Shown piece by piece: positions 1 to 6,522 of a DNA stretch of 64,000 nucleotides. The translations under genes and the position numbers were made by a program. The stretch comes from an uncultured Eubacteriales bacterium. Lineage in GTDB: Bacteria; Bacillota; Clostridia; Oscillospirales; Acutalibacteraceae. A model generated the notes under the pieces. The model was not told the DNA's origin. It ran no database searches and saw nothing but the letters and a program-made list of their open reading frames with translations. How positions within the stretch are numbered: position 1 is the first letter of the stretch; each line of letters begins with the position of its first letter. The stretch covers positions 1-64,000 of the forward strand of contig CAKSHH010000002.1 of NCBI GenBank assembly GCA_934456435.1, written 5' to 3'.

Positions 1-33
1 GCCGGGCTGCTTCTGTTCGAGTTTCTTTTTCAT
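1..33 (-). CDS. 5' end of an unidentified gene downstream of parB (partial)
   Basis: An ATG on the minus strand lies just after the parB stop and is preceded by GGAG about 8 bases upstream. Eleven codons (MKKKLEQKQPG) are visible before the window ends. It would be the next gene of the mobilisation operon. The product cannot be recognised from so little sequence. Confidence 0.5.
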   Translation of the reverse strand, partial: MKKKLEQKQPG

Positions 34-35
34 GG

Positions 36-980
36 TTATCGCTCCTCTCTTTCTTTCGGTTTGTCTGCGCGGTTTTGGGTGTGCCTGCGGTAAAATTCCA
101 TGGCGCGGAGCATGGTTGTCCGCATCTGTTCGTCGGTCGTACCGGGCGGGAAATACCGCCTGAGCGGCTCGGCCTCGATTTTCAGATATTCCTTTTGGTT
201 GCCTTTGATCTCGGACATGATTTGCGAGATGCCACTGTCGGTCAGCGTATAATCCTCGCTGAGCCGGCGGAGACGCTGTGCCTGCGAAAGGGACGGTGTA
301 AGCTCATCGGAGGACATGATTTTGCTCAGAACTTCCTGCTCGTGATTGTTGAGATAGGAAAGCTCCACCGCGGGAGTCAGCGCGATCCGTCCCTCATCCA
401 CCAGTTTCAGAATTTCGGGAATGAGGTTGGTAAGGCGGATGTAACGAAACACTTGGATTCTGCTGTCGTTTCCACTTTTCCCGATTTCACTGGCTGCATC
501 AAACTTCGTACCAACTTGGTACGAAGTTAAATCTGTCCGCTTGCCTTGGCTTTTTAGTGCCTCCATTTTCATCTTGTATGCAAACGCCTTTTCGCTGGGG
601 AGAATGTGCTCTCTTTGCAGATTGCTGTCCACCATCGTGATGATGGCTTCCTCGTCCGTGAGCGTTCTTATAATCACCGGCATGGTGCTCATACCGAGTG
701 TGCGGCAGGCGGACAGTCGGCGGTGTCCGGAGATCAGCTCGTAGCCGTCCTCTGTGGGTCTTGCCAGCGCCGGGAGCAGCACACCCGATACCCGGATGCT
801 TTCTTTCAGCCGTTCCATTTCTTCATCCTCCATGACCTTGAACGGGTGATTTTTAAACGGCTTCAGCTTGTCGAGAGGAAGCTCGTCCACCTTTGGCTTT
901 TTCGCGTCGAGCCGCTCCTCTGTGCTCATAAAGAGCTCATCGTACCCGGTCAGGCCCAGGTCTATGCGGTCTGATTTCAT
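36..980 (-). CDS. ParB/RepB/Spo0J-family protein of a mobile element
   Basis: Predicted 314-residue ParB-like protein. The N-terminal half has the ParB/Srx-type nuclease-like fold signature, with the motif ELISGHRRLSACRTLG (box II, GxRRxxA-like) and the following region with DSNLQRE. A helical DNA-binding region follows, including the segment with TSYQVGTKF and QVFRYIRLT. Proteins of this type lie in the mobilisation/partition module of Tn1549-like and related clostridial integrative elements, where they probably bind element DNA; they are not the chromosomal Spo0J. The ATG at 980 is chosen because AAGGAG lies 8 bases upstream; an in-frame start 57 bases further out lacks a good site. The gene overlaps the end of the mobC-like gene by 44 bases, which suggests translational coupling. 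A 27-base palindrome lies inside the coding region (separate entry). Confidence 0.85.
   Translation of the reverse strand: MKSDRIDLGLTGYDELFMSTEERLDAKKPKVDELPLDKLKPFKNHPFKVMEDEEMERLKESIRVSGVLLPALARPTEDGYELISGHRRLSACRTLGMSTMPVIIRTLTDEEAIITMVDSNLQREHILPSEKAFAYKMKMEALKSQGKRTDLTSYQVGTKFDAASEIGKSGNDSRIQVFRYIRLTNLIPEILKLVDEGRIALTPAVELSYLNNHEQEVLSKIMSSDELTPSLSQAQRLRRLSEDYTLTDSGISQIMSEIKGNQKEYLKIEAEPLRRYFPPGTTDEQMRTTMLRAMEFYRRHTQNRADKPKEREER
502..528. repeat. 27-bp palindrome inside parB
   Basis: The arms AACTTCGTACCAA and TTGGTACGAAGTT are exact reverse complements separated by a single C. Within parB they encode the TSYQVGTK stretch. A perfect 13-base inverted repeat is not required by the amino-acid sequence, so it may be a binding site, for example a parS-like site or an operator. 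This is inference. Confidence 0.7.
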
Positions 981-1428
981 GCGTATCGGATCTCCTTTCT
1001 TCCAGCGGCAGGCATCTTGCCATAACTTCCTGTACACAGGTATTTATATCCTCAAGTGTTTTGCGCAGCAGCTCTTCATCAATGGGTCTCGAAAGCAATG
1101 CATATTCGGAGATCCTCCGGATATTGAACTGCGCATCCTTCATCATCCGTACCGTTTGGAGAAGCGGTGCCGGCGGCGCTTCCGTAATCGTCTTTCCTTC
1201 AATCATTTTGCGGATAAACTGCTCTCTGTTCATAATGGTCTTGTCCACCATCACATTCAGCCGTGAAAGCTCGGCATCACTTAAATAAACGGTGATTTTG
1301 TTGTTTCTTGTTCTGTTTGGCTTCTTGTTTCCTGTCTCAGGGGTTTCAGGGGTAGCCCTGCGGTGTGAATCTGTCCAGGCAGATTCGTTGCTTGCTGAGA
1401 CAGCGGCGTTATATTCGTTCCACTTCAT
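937..1428 (-). CDS. mobC: MobC-like plasmid mobilisation relaxosome protein
   Basis: Predicted 163 residues. The stretch KITVYLSDAELSRLNVMVDK is typical of a ribbon-helix-helix DNA-binding strand followed by a MobC-like helical region (REQFIRKMIEGKTI; DINTCVQEVMARC). MobC proteins bind oriT and help the relaxase nick DNA during conjugative transfer. The start at 1428 has AGGAAG 8-10 bases upstream; the reading frame extends further upstream but without a site. The 5' end overlaps the upstream small gene by 20 bases and the 3' end overlaps parB, so these genes form one operon. The relaxase itself is not in the window and presumably lies to the left. Confidence 0.75.
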   Translation of the reverse strand: MKWNEYNAAVSASNESAWTDSHRRATPETPETGNKKPNRTRNNKITVYLSDAELSRLNVMVDKTIMNREQFIRKMIEGKTITEAPPAPLLQTVRMMKDAQFNIRRISEYALLSRPIDEELLRKTLEDINTCVQEVMARCLPLEERRSDTHEIRPHRPGPDRVR

Positions 1429-1705
1429 CGAGATATACTTCCTTTCTGGAATTTTCTTTGTAATGGAGCAGCAAACGGGTACCGACCGGGATTTCATAGA
1501 ACCCTAAGTACCTCTGCCACCACTGGGCTGCTGCCATGATCTTCCGGCCGTCCTCAAAGGTGAAGAAGACGCGCAGACAGTTGCGCGCCTGCGCCTTCAG
1601 ATTGAGAACGGCGACAAATTCACCCGGTTCAAGGTTCAGTGCATAATCCATCGTGATGATGTTCTGGGCTTTGAGCTCGTTTTGGGTGTAAATCTTGTTC
1701 TCCAT
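1409..1705 (-). CDS. Conserved hypothetical protein of a mobile element
   Basis: A 98-residue protein without a recognisable catalytic motif. It begins MENKIYTQNELKAQNI and contains the compact segment with FFTFEDGRKIMAAAQWWQRYLGF, which suggests a small single-domain beta-rich fold. The ATG is preceded by GGAGGTGTAAAC. It lies 2 bases after the PC4/YdbC-like gene and overlaps mobC, so it belongs to the mobilisation operon. Small accessory proteins at this position are common in clostridial integrative elements, but the role is unknown. Confidence 0.6.
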   Translation of the reverse strand: MENKIYTQNELKAQNIITMDYALNLEPGEFVAVLNLKAQARNCLRVFFTFEDGRKIMAAAQWWQRYLGFYEIPVGTRLLLHYKENSRKEVYLDEVERI

Positions 1706-1707
1706 GT

Positions 1708-1929
1708 TTACACCTCCTTTTTCAGCAGCTTGATTAGCACCCGTGCTTCCTCATGGGTGAAGGTGCCGCGACTTGTGCACCTACTGTGATCAGGGGACCA
1801 GTCGTGAATGTCGAGCTTCGGCTCTGCACCGTTCCAACTGACCATATTCAGCTCCAGCCTCCAGCCTCGTGACGATTCGGAGATCGCTCCGATGTGTCTT
1901 GTGATCGTGCTTGTGATTCTGTCTTTCAT
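1708..1929 (-). CDS. YdbC/PC4-like single-strand DNA-binding protein
   Basis: A 73-residue protein starting MKDRITSTITRHIG, with the core GWRLELNMVSWNGAEPKLDI followed by WSPDH and a helix EEARVLIKLLKK. This pattern matches the YdbC family, a bacterial relative of the PC4 coactivator that binds single-stranded DNA. Such genes are frequent in conjugative elements, where they may protect or guide transferred strands (inference). The start at 1929 is chosen because AAGGAGG sits 7 bases upstream; an in-frame ATG six codons earlier overlaps that ribosome binding site itself and is unlikely to be used. Confidence 0.75.
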   Translation of the reverse strand: MKDRITSTITRHIGAISESSRGWRLELNMVSWNGAEPKLDIHDWSPDHSRCTSRGTFTHEEARVLIKLLKKEV

Positions 1930-1987
1930 TTTGATTTCCTCCTTCATTTTTATTTTTTCAGGCAGGCGAAAGGCCAGCCTATATATT

Positions 1988-2088
1988 GGCTCAAAAGGAA
2001 ATATCGCGCTGTCTTCAGCCGCTTCTTCTATAGGAAGTAAGTTCTTCCTTTGAGCCGGTACAGAAAGTAATTATTTATTTAATTACTT
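1988..2088. promoter_or_regulatory. Inverted repeats upstream of the mobC-parB operon, candidate oriT or operator
   Basis: GGCTCAAAAGGAA (1988-2000) pairs with TTCCTTTGAGCC (2045-2056) with one extra base. A second perfect repeat, AAGTAATT (2065-2072) with AATTACTT (2081-2088), follows. The region is non-coding and sits directly upstream of the genes for a PC4-like protein, MobC and ParB. Nested inverted repeats next to mobC are typical of transfer origins, but no nic site was identified. Confidence 0.4.
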
Positions 2089-2296
2089 ATAGGGGATGCT
2101 GCGCCGTACTTCCGATATCGTTTTTATATGCCTGCCCCGGGGTCTCCGCGGCGTCGCCGTGCTCGCTCTTTTGCGGTCGTCGCACAGTCATATCTGTCTC
2201 GGTAACGGCTATGCAGTTGTCCAGGTACATATCCTCATAATGCGAGGAATGAGAGAGGGGCATTTTTAGGGTTCTGCCGAAAAATTCTTTCTCCAT
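2087..2296 (-). CDS. Small hypothetical protein, doubtful
   Basis: Possible 69-residue product starting MEKEFFGRTLKMPLSHSSHYEDMY, with AAGGGA close upstream of the ATG and a GAGGGG further out. No known domain is visible and the C-terminal half is low in hydrophobic residues. It overlaps one arm of the AT-rich inverted repeat at its 3' end. It may be a remnant or a spurious frame in a regulatory region. Confidence 0.3.
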   Translation of the reverse strand: MEKEFFGRTLKMPLSHSSHYEDMYLDNCIAVTETDMTVRRPQKSEHGDAAETPGQAYKNDIGSTAQHPL

Positions 2297-2316
2297 GTCC
2301 CTTGCTGGCTTTTCTC

Positions 2317-2436
2317 CCCTCAAGTGGTAGATCACGAGAAAGGCTGAAAATTAAGTCGCTCGAAAAAATATTTATTCCCTCACTTGGTAGGCAGCGAAAA
2401 AGGCGAAAAATTAACCTCCTTGAAAAATTCTTTTGT
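2317..2436. repeat. Degenerate 60-bp tandem direct repeat, two units
   Basis: Units 2317-2376 and 2377-2436 align without gaps at roughly 70 percent by hand count. The best kept blocks are CCCTCA..TGGTAG, AGGC.AAAAA and TTAA..C.CT. The repeat lies immediately beside the four palindromes in an otherwise gene-poor region of the mobile element. Confidence 0.5.
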
Positions 2437-2438
2437 TT

Positions 2439-2573
2439 TGGCTCCAAATCGGAGCCATTTTCCTGTGCAGGACTGCTCGTGGCTCCGAAATGGAGCCATT
2501 TTTCGTCTATGGCACCAAAATTGATGCCATATCCACTGCGGATTTCATCGGTGTGGCAGCAAAATTGATGCCA
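2439..2573. repeat. Cluster of four related palindromes (TGGCnnC-A/T-GnnGCCA)
   Basis: Four hairpin-like sites lie at 2439-2457, 2480-2498, 2510-2529 and 2554-2573. The first two have perfect 7-base arms (TGGCTCC/GGAGCCA) around AAATC or GAAAT. The last two keep TGGC...GCCA with the core AAAATT. The centres are about 41, 31 and 44 bases apart. They form two pairs of similar sequence, as expected for binding sites of a dimeric protein. Confidence 0.6.
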
Positions 2574-2611
2574 TAAAAATAAGCGCCTGCCTCTTTTCAG
2601 AAGCAGACGCT
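2574..2611 (-). terminator. Rho-independent terminator of the tnpV operon
   Basis: On the minus strand GCGTCTGC and GCAGGCGC form a stem with one mismatch, followed by TTATTTTTAT. It lies just after the 50-residue gene and separates the tnpV unit from the palindrome cluster. Confidence 0.6.
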
Positions 2612-2629
2612 CATTTCTTATATTCTTTT

Positions 2630-2782
2630 CTACCGCAGCAGCCGGATCAGCAGCTCATTGATATCCTCGGTGGGCTTGCCACTTGCTACCAGCTTGTTCC
2701 GAAAGGACAACAGAGCCGTTGTCAGCAGCAGCCGCTCGCCGGCGCAGAGTGCTAACACTCGATTTCTTCTATACTTGAACAT
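2630..2782 (-). CDS. 50-residue protein downstream of TnpV
   Basis: Begins MFKYRRNRVLALCAGERLLL and ends ELLIRLLR. GAGGTG lies 5 bases before the ATG, and a terminator follows the stop codon. It is basic and leucine-rich with no known domain. Position, ribosome binding site and terminator suggest it is a genuine last gene of the tnpV operon. The function is unknown. Confidence 0.5.
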   Translation of the reverse strand: MFKYRRNRVLALCAGERLLLTTALLSFRNKLVASGKPTEDINELLIRLLR

Positions 2783-2791
2783 CACCACACC

Positions 2792-3070
2792 TCAGCAATA
2801 AACCAGCTCAGAAAGGACAACTTCCTCCGCACAGCTGCGGATGCTGTTCATCCGCCCCACCCATTCCTTTTGATTCTCGTCCTTCAGCCGCTCAGTGACA
2901 CCCTCAGCGTCCTTCATCTGCGCGACCAGCCGATCGAACATCTCATGTGCTGTGTCGCCGATTTCCTTGAGATGCTCGTCCAGCTTGCCGGTCAGCAGCA
3001 TCCCCGTGTAAATGCCGTCCCTGTGCTCGCGCAGATACCGCCTGCGCATTTCTGCGAATCTGTTGTACAT
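2792..3070 (-). CDS. tnpV: TnpV-family transposon protein (short form)
   Basis: A 92-residue protein with the TnpV pattern: YLREHRDGIYTGMLLTGKL, then a helical middle (EIGDTAHEMFDRLVAQM), then the end with NQKEWVGRMNSIRSCAEEVV. TnpV is encoded on Tn4451-like mobilisable transposons and many clostridial integrative elements; its biochemical role is not established. Typical members are about 110-125 residues, so this copy lacks the usual N-terminal extension of about 20-30 residues. GGAAGAG lies 5-6 bases upstream of the ATG, so it may be a functional short form. It marks this end of the accessory region as mobile-element derived. Confidence 0.75.
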   Translation of the reverse strand: MYNRFAEMRRRYLREHRDGIYTGMLLTGKLDEHLKEIGDTAHEMFDRLVAQMKDAEGVTERLKDENQKEWVGRMNSIRSCAEEVVLSELVYC

Positions 3071-3146
3071 ACTCTTCCTCCTTCACGCTCGCCGTGTGGG
3101 TTTCTATCAACATCAGCATAATAGCGTAGCCTGAAGGAAAAGCCCA

Positions 3147-3299
3147 ATGTGTGAAAAACAAATTTACAGATTTGACGGTAAGGCAACGGAAACAGCCATC
3201 CCCGAAATCAATCGGAAATGGCTATCGTCTATGATGTGGCATTGTCTTAACAAGCAACGAATCTGTCCGTACAGATTCACTTGTCAGGGGATTCCCTGA
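3147..3299 (+). CDS. Possible 50-residue protein, doubtful
   Basis: Starts MCEKQIYRFDGKATETAIPE, with AAGGAAA 6 bases before the ATG, and stops inside a hairpin. It is the only plus-strand frame in this gap and has no recognised domain. It could be a remnant at the junction between the tnpV end and the sbcC operon. Confidence 0.25.
   Translation: MCEKQIYRFDGKATETAIPEINRKWLSSMMWHCLNKQRICPYRFTCQGIP
3259..3299. repeat. Two adjacent hairpins at the junction of the mobile element and the sbcC operon
   Basis: GAATCTGT and ACAGATTC form perfect arms around CCGT (3259-3278). TCAGGG and CCCTGA form perfect arms around GATT (3284-3299). They lie 25 bases beyond the stop of the truncated AAA ATPase gene. 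They could be transcription terminators without a clear T tract, or the end structure of an inserted element. Confidence 0.45.
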
Positions 3300-3324
3300 G
3301 ACCCTGTATTATTCCATCATTCTG

Positions 3325-3747
3325 TCATAGTGGTGCATCTTTTTCAAATGACTCATACAAGTGTTTCTTTTCGGCCTTTTTTACTTGAATACTTTTTTTG
3401 AGAGTCAACAACTCATTTCGGCGTTTCTCTTTGGTTTCTTTAAGTTCTTCCAAATGCTTTATTTGTTCTGCAGTTGCCTCACCCAACGTAAAAACACCGG
3501 GCATGGATTGAAGGTTTTTTTGCCTGAAAGTTTTATTATAAACATGCACCTCAGATTCAGTGCCTAATTCCCACTCAATAGAACAGTCGCAAAACTGAGC
3601 CAATGAAGGATCTTGCAGATAATTACTGATCGTTGACTTGCCGCTTCCATTATGTCCGTAAATATAATTGACCCTATTACAATCGCAAATAGAAATGCCC
3701 TCATTATCGTAGGAAGCGCAGTTTTTCATGTTAATTGTTTTTATCAT
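3325..3747 (-). pseudogene. Truncated AAA_13-family ATPase (RloC/PrrC-like N-terminus)
   Basis: Only 140 residues. The N-terminus reads MIKTINMKNCASYDNEGISI and is followed by Walker A GHNGSGKST at about residues 31-39. It continues into HVYNKTFRQKNLQSMPGVFTLGEATAEQI and a short coiled coil. This is the N-terminal ATPase lobe of AAA_13 proteins, the family that includes the ATPase part of RloC and PrrC anticodon nucleases. Family members are usually 700-800 residues; the second half of the ATPase (signature, Walker B) and any effector domain are missing. The reading frame ends at TGA within the junction region that holds the hairpins. It starts 9 bases after sbcC and was probably the last gene of that operon before being cut by rearrangement. 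Confidence 0.75.
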
Positions 3748-3756
3748 GATTTCCCC

Positions 3757-6522
3757 TCACAATACGATATTCGCCTTGCTCCCGCCATTCTTTTCCTTTG
3801 TGACTACGATTTGTTTGTCTATGCGGTTTTTCAGATCAGCTACGTGAGATATGATACCAACAAGACGATTTCCGTCCACCAGACTCAGGAGTGCTTTCAT
3901 GGCTTGGTCAATAGACTCCTCATCGAGCGAGCCAAAGCCCTCATCTACAAACATTGTATCAAGCTTAACGCCGCCAGCGGATGCTTGGATCTCATCAGAA
4001 AGGCCAAGTGCAAGAGAAAGCGATGCCTTAAAAGACTCGCCGCCAGAAAGTGTCTTTACGCTTCTTTCTGTGCCGTTGTAATGGTCAATAACGTCAAGAT
4101 CAAGCCCGCTCTGACTGCGGTTATTTTCCGCTTCTCTTCGGCGCTTTAGTTCGTACTGCCCTCCCGACATCACCATAAAGCGGGTATTCGCGCGTGCTAT
4201 GATACGGTCAAAATACGTCATCTGAATATAGGTTTCCAGCATCACTTTTTCTTTGCCGGAGATATTGCCGTTTGCTGTATTTGACAGCGCCTTCAGCCAT
4301 GTATAGCGTTTCTCAAGCGTATCAAGATCTCCAACCTTTGCTCGAATATTAGCAAGCACCTTTGTATTGGACTCTATGCGAGTATGAAGCGCTTTGGCAG
4401 CATCGTCATCCGCAGCTCTCTTTTCGGATAGTTCAGTTTTCTTCTTTGTTTCTGCTTCTTTGTCAAGATCACAATCGGAAGAGAGCTGCTTGGAGAGTTC
4501 TGTAATTGAAGCATTATAGCCGGCAATTTTTTTATCCGAGTCGGACAGCGCACTCTGCGCATTGTCGTATGCTTCCTTCATTTCGCTGACGGTTTTTCCC
4601 AAAGCTTCCGTTTTTCTCTGCGCCTCTGCTATGTTATCAAAGCGCAAGGATTCCTTAGCCGCATTACGCTGATTCTTCTTTTCACTCAACGATGCTCTAT
4701 CAGCTTCTAAAGCAGTGCTTCGAGCTGTAATATCCTTATCTCTTTCCGCCAGAGACATCTCTGTTTTGGGCAGCGATTCTGAAAGCGCAGAACGCCGGGA
4801 TACTTTCTTTTCCTCTTCGGAAAGCGCTGTGTCAAGCGCAGCGATTTCTGCAGAAACGACTTTCTGCTCCTCCGGAAGATCGTTTTCCACGTCCTCAAAT
4901 GTGACGCTCTGCCATAATTCCTTAGCCAGCTTTTCCGTTTCGGCTTTTTTTGCATCGAGTATGCCTTTGGCTTCCTTGCATTTCCCGCTTAAGTCTTCGG
5001 CTGCTTTTCGTGCCTTATCCGCATTCTCTTTCGCCCTTTTTAATTGTGCTTCTGTGGGGGCCTTGGCCGATTTATGCGCTATGCAAGGGTGTTCCAAAGA
5101 TCCGCAAACAGGGCAGGGCTTACCGTTTTCCAAAGTTTCAGCGATGATTCCAGCCTGCTCATCCAAAAATGCGCGGTTTTTTGCTTCATAATCGGCAGTT
5201 GCTTCCTCGGATGACTCCGAGGCTTTTTTGTAATCGCTTTGGAGAGTATCCAAATTGTCACCAAGTTCGTGAAAGGCCTTAAATAATGCTGAAAGGTTTT
5301 GCAACTTTGCTTGTTTTTCTTGTGTCTTCTCTTTTTGACGAGAAAGCTTTTCCTTTCCTTCCCCTGCGTCTGAAAGGGACTCGAACTCTTTTTTAAGGAT
5401 TTTAAACTCTGCTTCATCAATGGCATACTGCTCCCGGTCTTTTTTCAGTTGCCTCTCGTTTTTGGAAATAGTATCCTCGTCATTTTTGATTTGTTTTTCT
5501 AGGGCATCCAGCGCTTCATAACGAGAAAACTCAGCCTTAATCTTGGCCTTTTCTTCAGCAAGCTGTTCTCTTTCCGATACTTTCCCCTTTTCAATATCAA
5601 AAGCAGCCTTCAGCGCAAGATTGGTCTCATTTTCGCCGATTAAATTCTTCTGTGCTTGGTCTAATGCTTTTTGAGTTTGTTCTTTTGCTTCAATCTTACC
5701 CAAATTTGCATTGACGATTTCGAGGGCTTTGTCTGCATCCGAGATTGACTTTTGAATAGCCGTTTTTTTGTCATTGTCTTGTGTCAGGAGACGATCAATC
5801 AGATCCATAACATCCTTTGCAGGAAGAAGCCCGTTCTTTGCTTTTTCAACTTCAATACTCAGGACATCATTTTCATCACAGGTAATTCCATCAATATATT
5901 GCTTGATACTGTTACGAGCGGCATCGCATTTGTCGTTTAGTTGACCGGACTCCTTCTTCAAACGATCCTGCAAGTCCTGATACAACTGCGTTTTGAATAT
6001 TTGACGGAATATTTTCTTTCGCTCCTCTGTGGGGGCAAGCAGCAATTTGAGAAAATCCCCCTGTGCAATCATGGCGATCTGCAAAAACTGGCTACGGTTA
6101 ATGCCCATGATGTCTCGTATTGCATTATCCACGTCGCGCTGCTTTGTGACAACGCGCCCATCCGGATATTTTAGCTGCACTTCCGCTTTTTGCGTCGTAA
6201 ATCCTTCGCCGCGGGATTTGGGACGTTCATACTCTGGATTTCGTTTTACGGTGTATGTTTTTCCGGCGTAGGAGAAGACAAGTTCAACCTCTGTCGGGGT
6301 AGTTGCCTCGGCATATTTTGAGCGGAACATGGATGGCTCACGGTTGTCTCCGCTGGCTTCTCCATACAATGCATAAGTGATCGCATCAAAAATAGTTGTT
6401 TTTCCGGCTCCGGTATCGCCCGTAATTAAATAGAGTCCATTCTCTCCGAGCTTGTCCAAATCAAGAACTGTTTTTCCTGCATAGGGGCCAAACGCAGATA
6501 CTGTAAGTTTGATAGGTCTCAT
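3757..6522 (-). CDS. sbcC: Exonuclease subunit SbcC (Rad50-like ATPase)
   Basis: Predicted 921 residues, somewhat short for SbcC. Walker A GDTGAGKT lies at residues 35-42, and a long coiled coil is interrupted by a zinc hook CPVCGSLEHPC near the middle. The C-terminal part holds the signature LSGGESFKASLSLAL and Walker B with LDTMFVDEGFGSLD. SbcC pairs with SbcD to process hairpins, protein-blocked ends and double-strand breaks. The start codon overlaps the sbcD stop (ATGA), indicating coupling. The chromosomal role is well known, but here the pair is embedded in an operon with a PLD-helicase and an AAA_13 ATPase, inside accessory DNA. That suggests a specialised copy. Confidence 0.93.
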   Translation of the reverse strand: MRPIKLTVSAFGPYAGKTVLDLDKLGENGLYLITGDTGAGKTTIFDAITYALYGEASGDNREPSMFRSKYAEATTPTEVELVFSYAGKTYTVKRNPEYERPKSRGEGFTTQKAEVQLKYPDGRVVTKQRDVDNAIRDIMGINRSQFLQIAMIAQGDFLKLLLAPTEERKKIFRQIFKTQLYQDLQDRLKKESGQLNDKCDAARNSIKQYIDGITCDENDVLSIEVEKAKNGLLPAKDVMDLIDRLLTQDNDKKTAIQKSISDADKALEIVNANLGKIEAKEQTQKALDQAQKNLIGENETNLALKAAFDIEKGKVSEREQLAEEKAKIKAEFSRYEALDALEKQIKNDEDTISKNERQLKKDREQYAIDEAEFKILKKEFESLSDAGEGKEKLSRQKEKTQEKQAKLQNLSALFKAFHELGDNLDTLQSDYKKASESSEEATADYEAKNRAFLDEQAGIIAETLENGKPCPVCGSLEHPCIAHKSAKAPTEAQLKRAKENADKARKAAEDLSGKCKEAKGILDAKKAETEKLAKELWQSVTFEDVENDLPEEQKVVSAEIAALDTALSEEEKKVSRRSALSESLPKTEMSLAERDKDITARSTALEADRASLSEKKNQRNAAKESLRFDNIAEAQRKTEALGKTVSEMKEAYDNAQSALSDSDKKIAGYNASITELSKQLSSDCDLDKEAETKKKTELSEKRAADDDAAKALHTRIESNTKVLANIRAKVGDLDTLEKRYTWLKALSNTANGNISGKEKVMLETYIQMTYFDRIIARANTRFMVMSGGQYELKRRREAENNRSQSGLDLDVIDHYNGTERSVKTLSGGESFKASLSLALGLSDEIQASAGGVKLDTMFVDEGFGSLDEESIDQAMKALLSLVDGNRLVGIISHVADLKNRIDKQIVVTKEKNGGSKANIVL

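Noticed and set aside
2302..2568. Plus-strand frame across the 60-bp repeats and palindromes
   Set aside because: It translates repeat sequence in a non-coding region, with no ribosome binding site.
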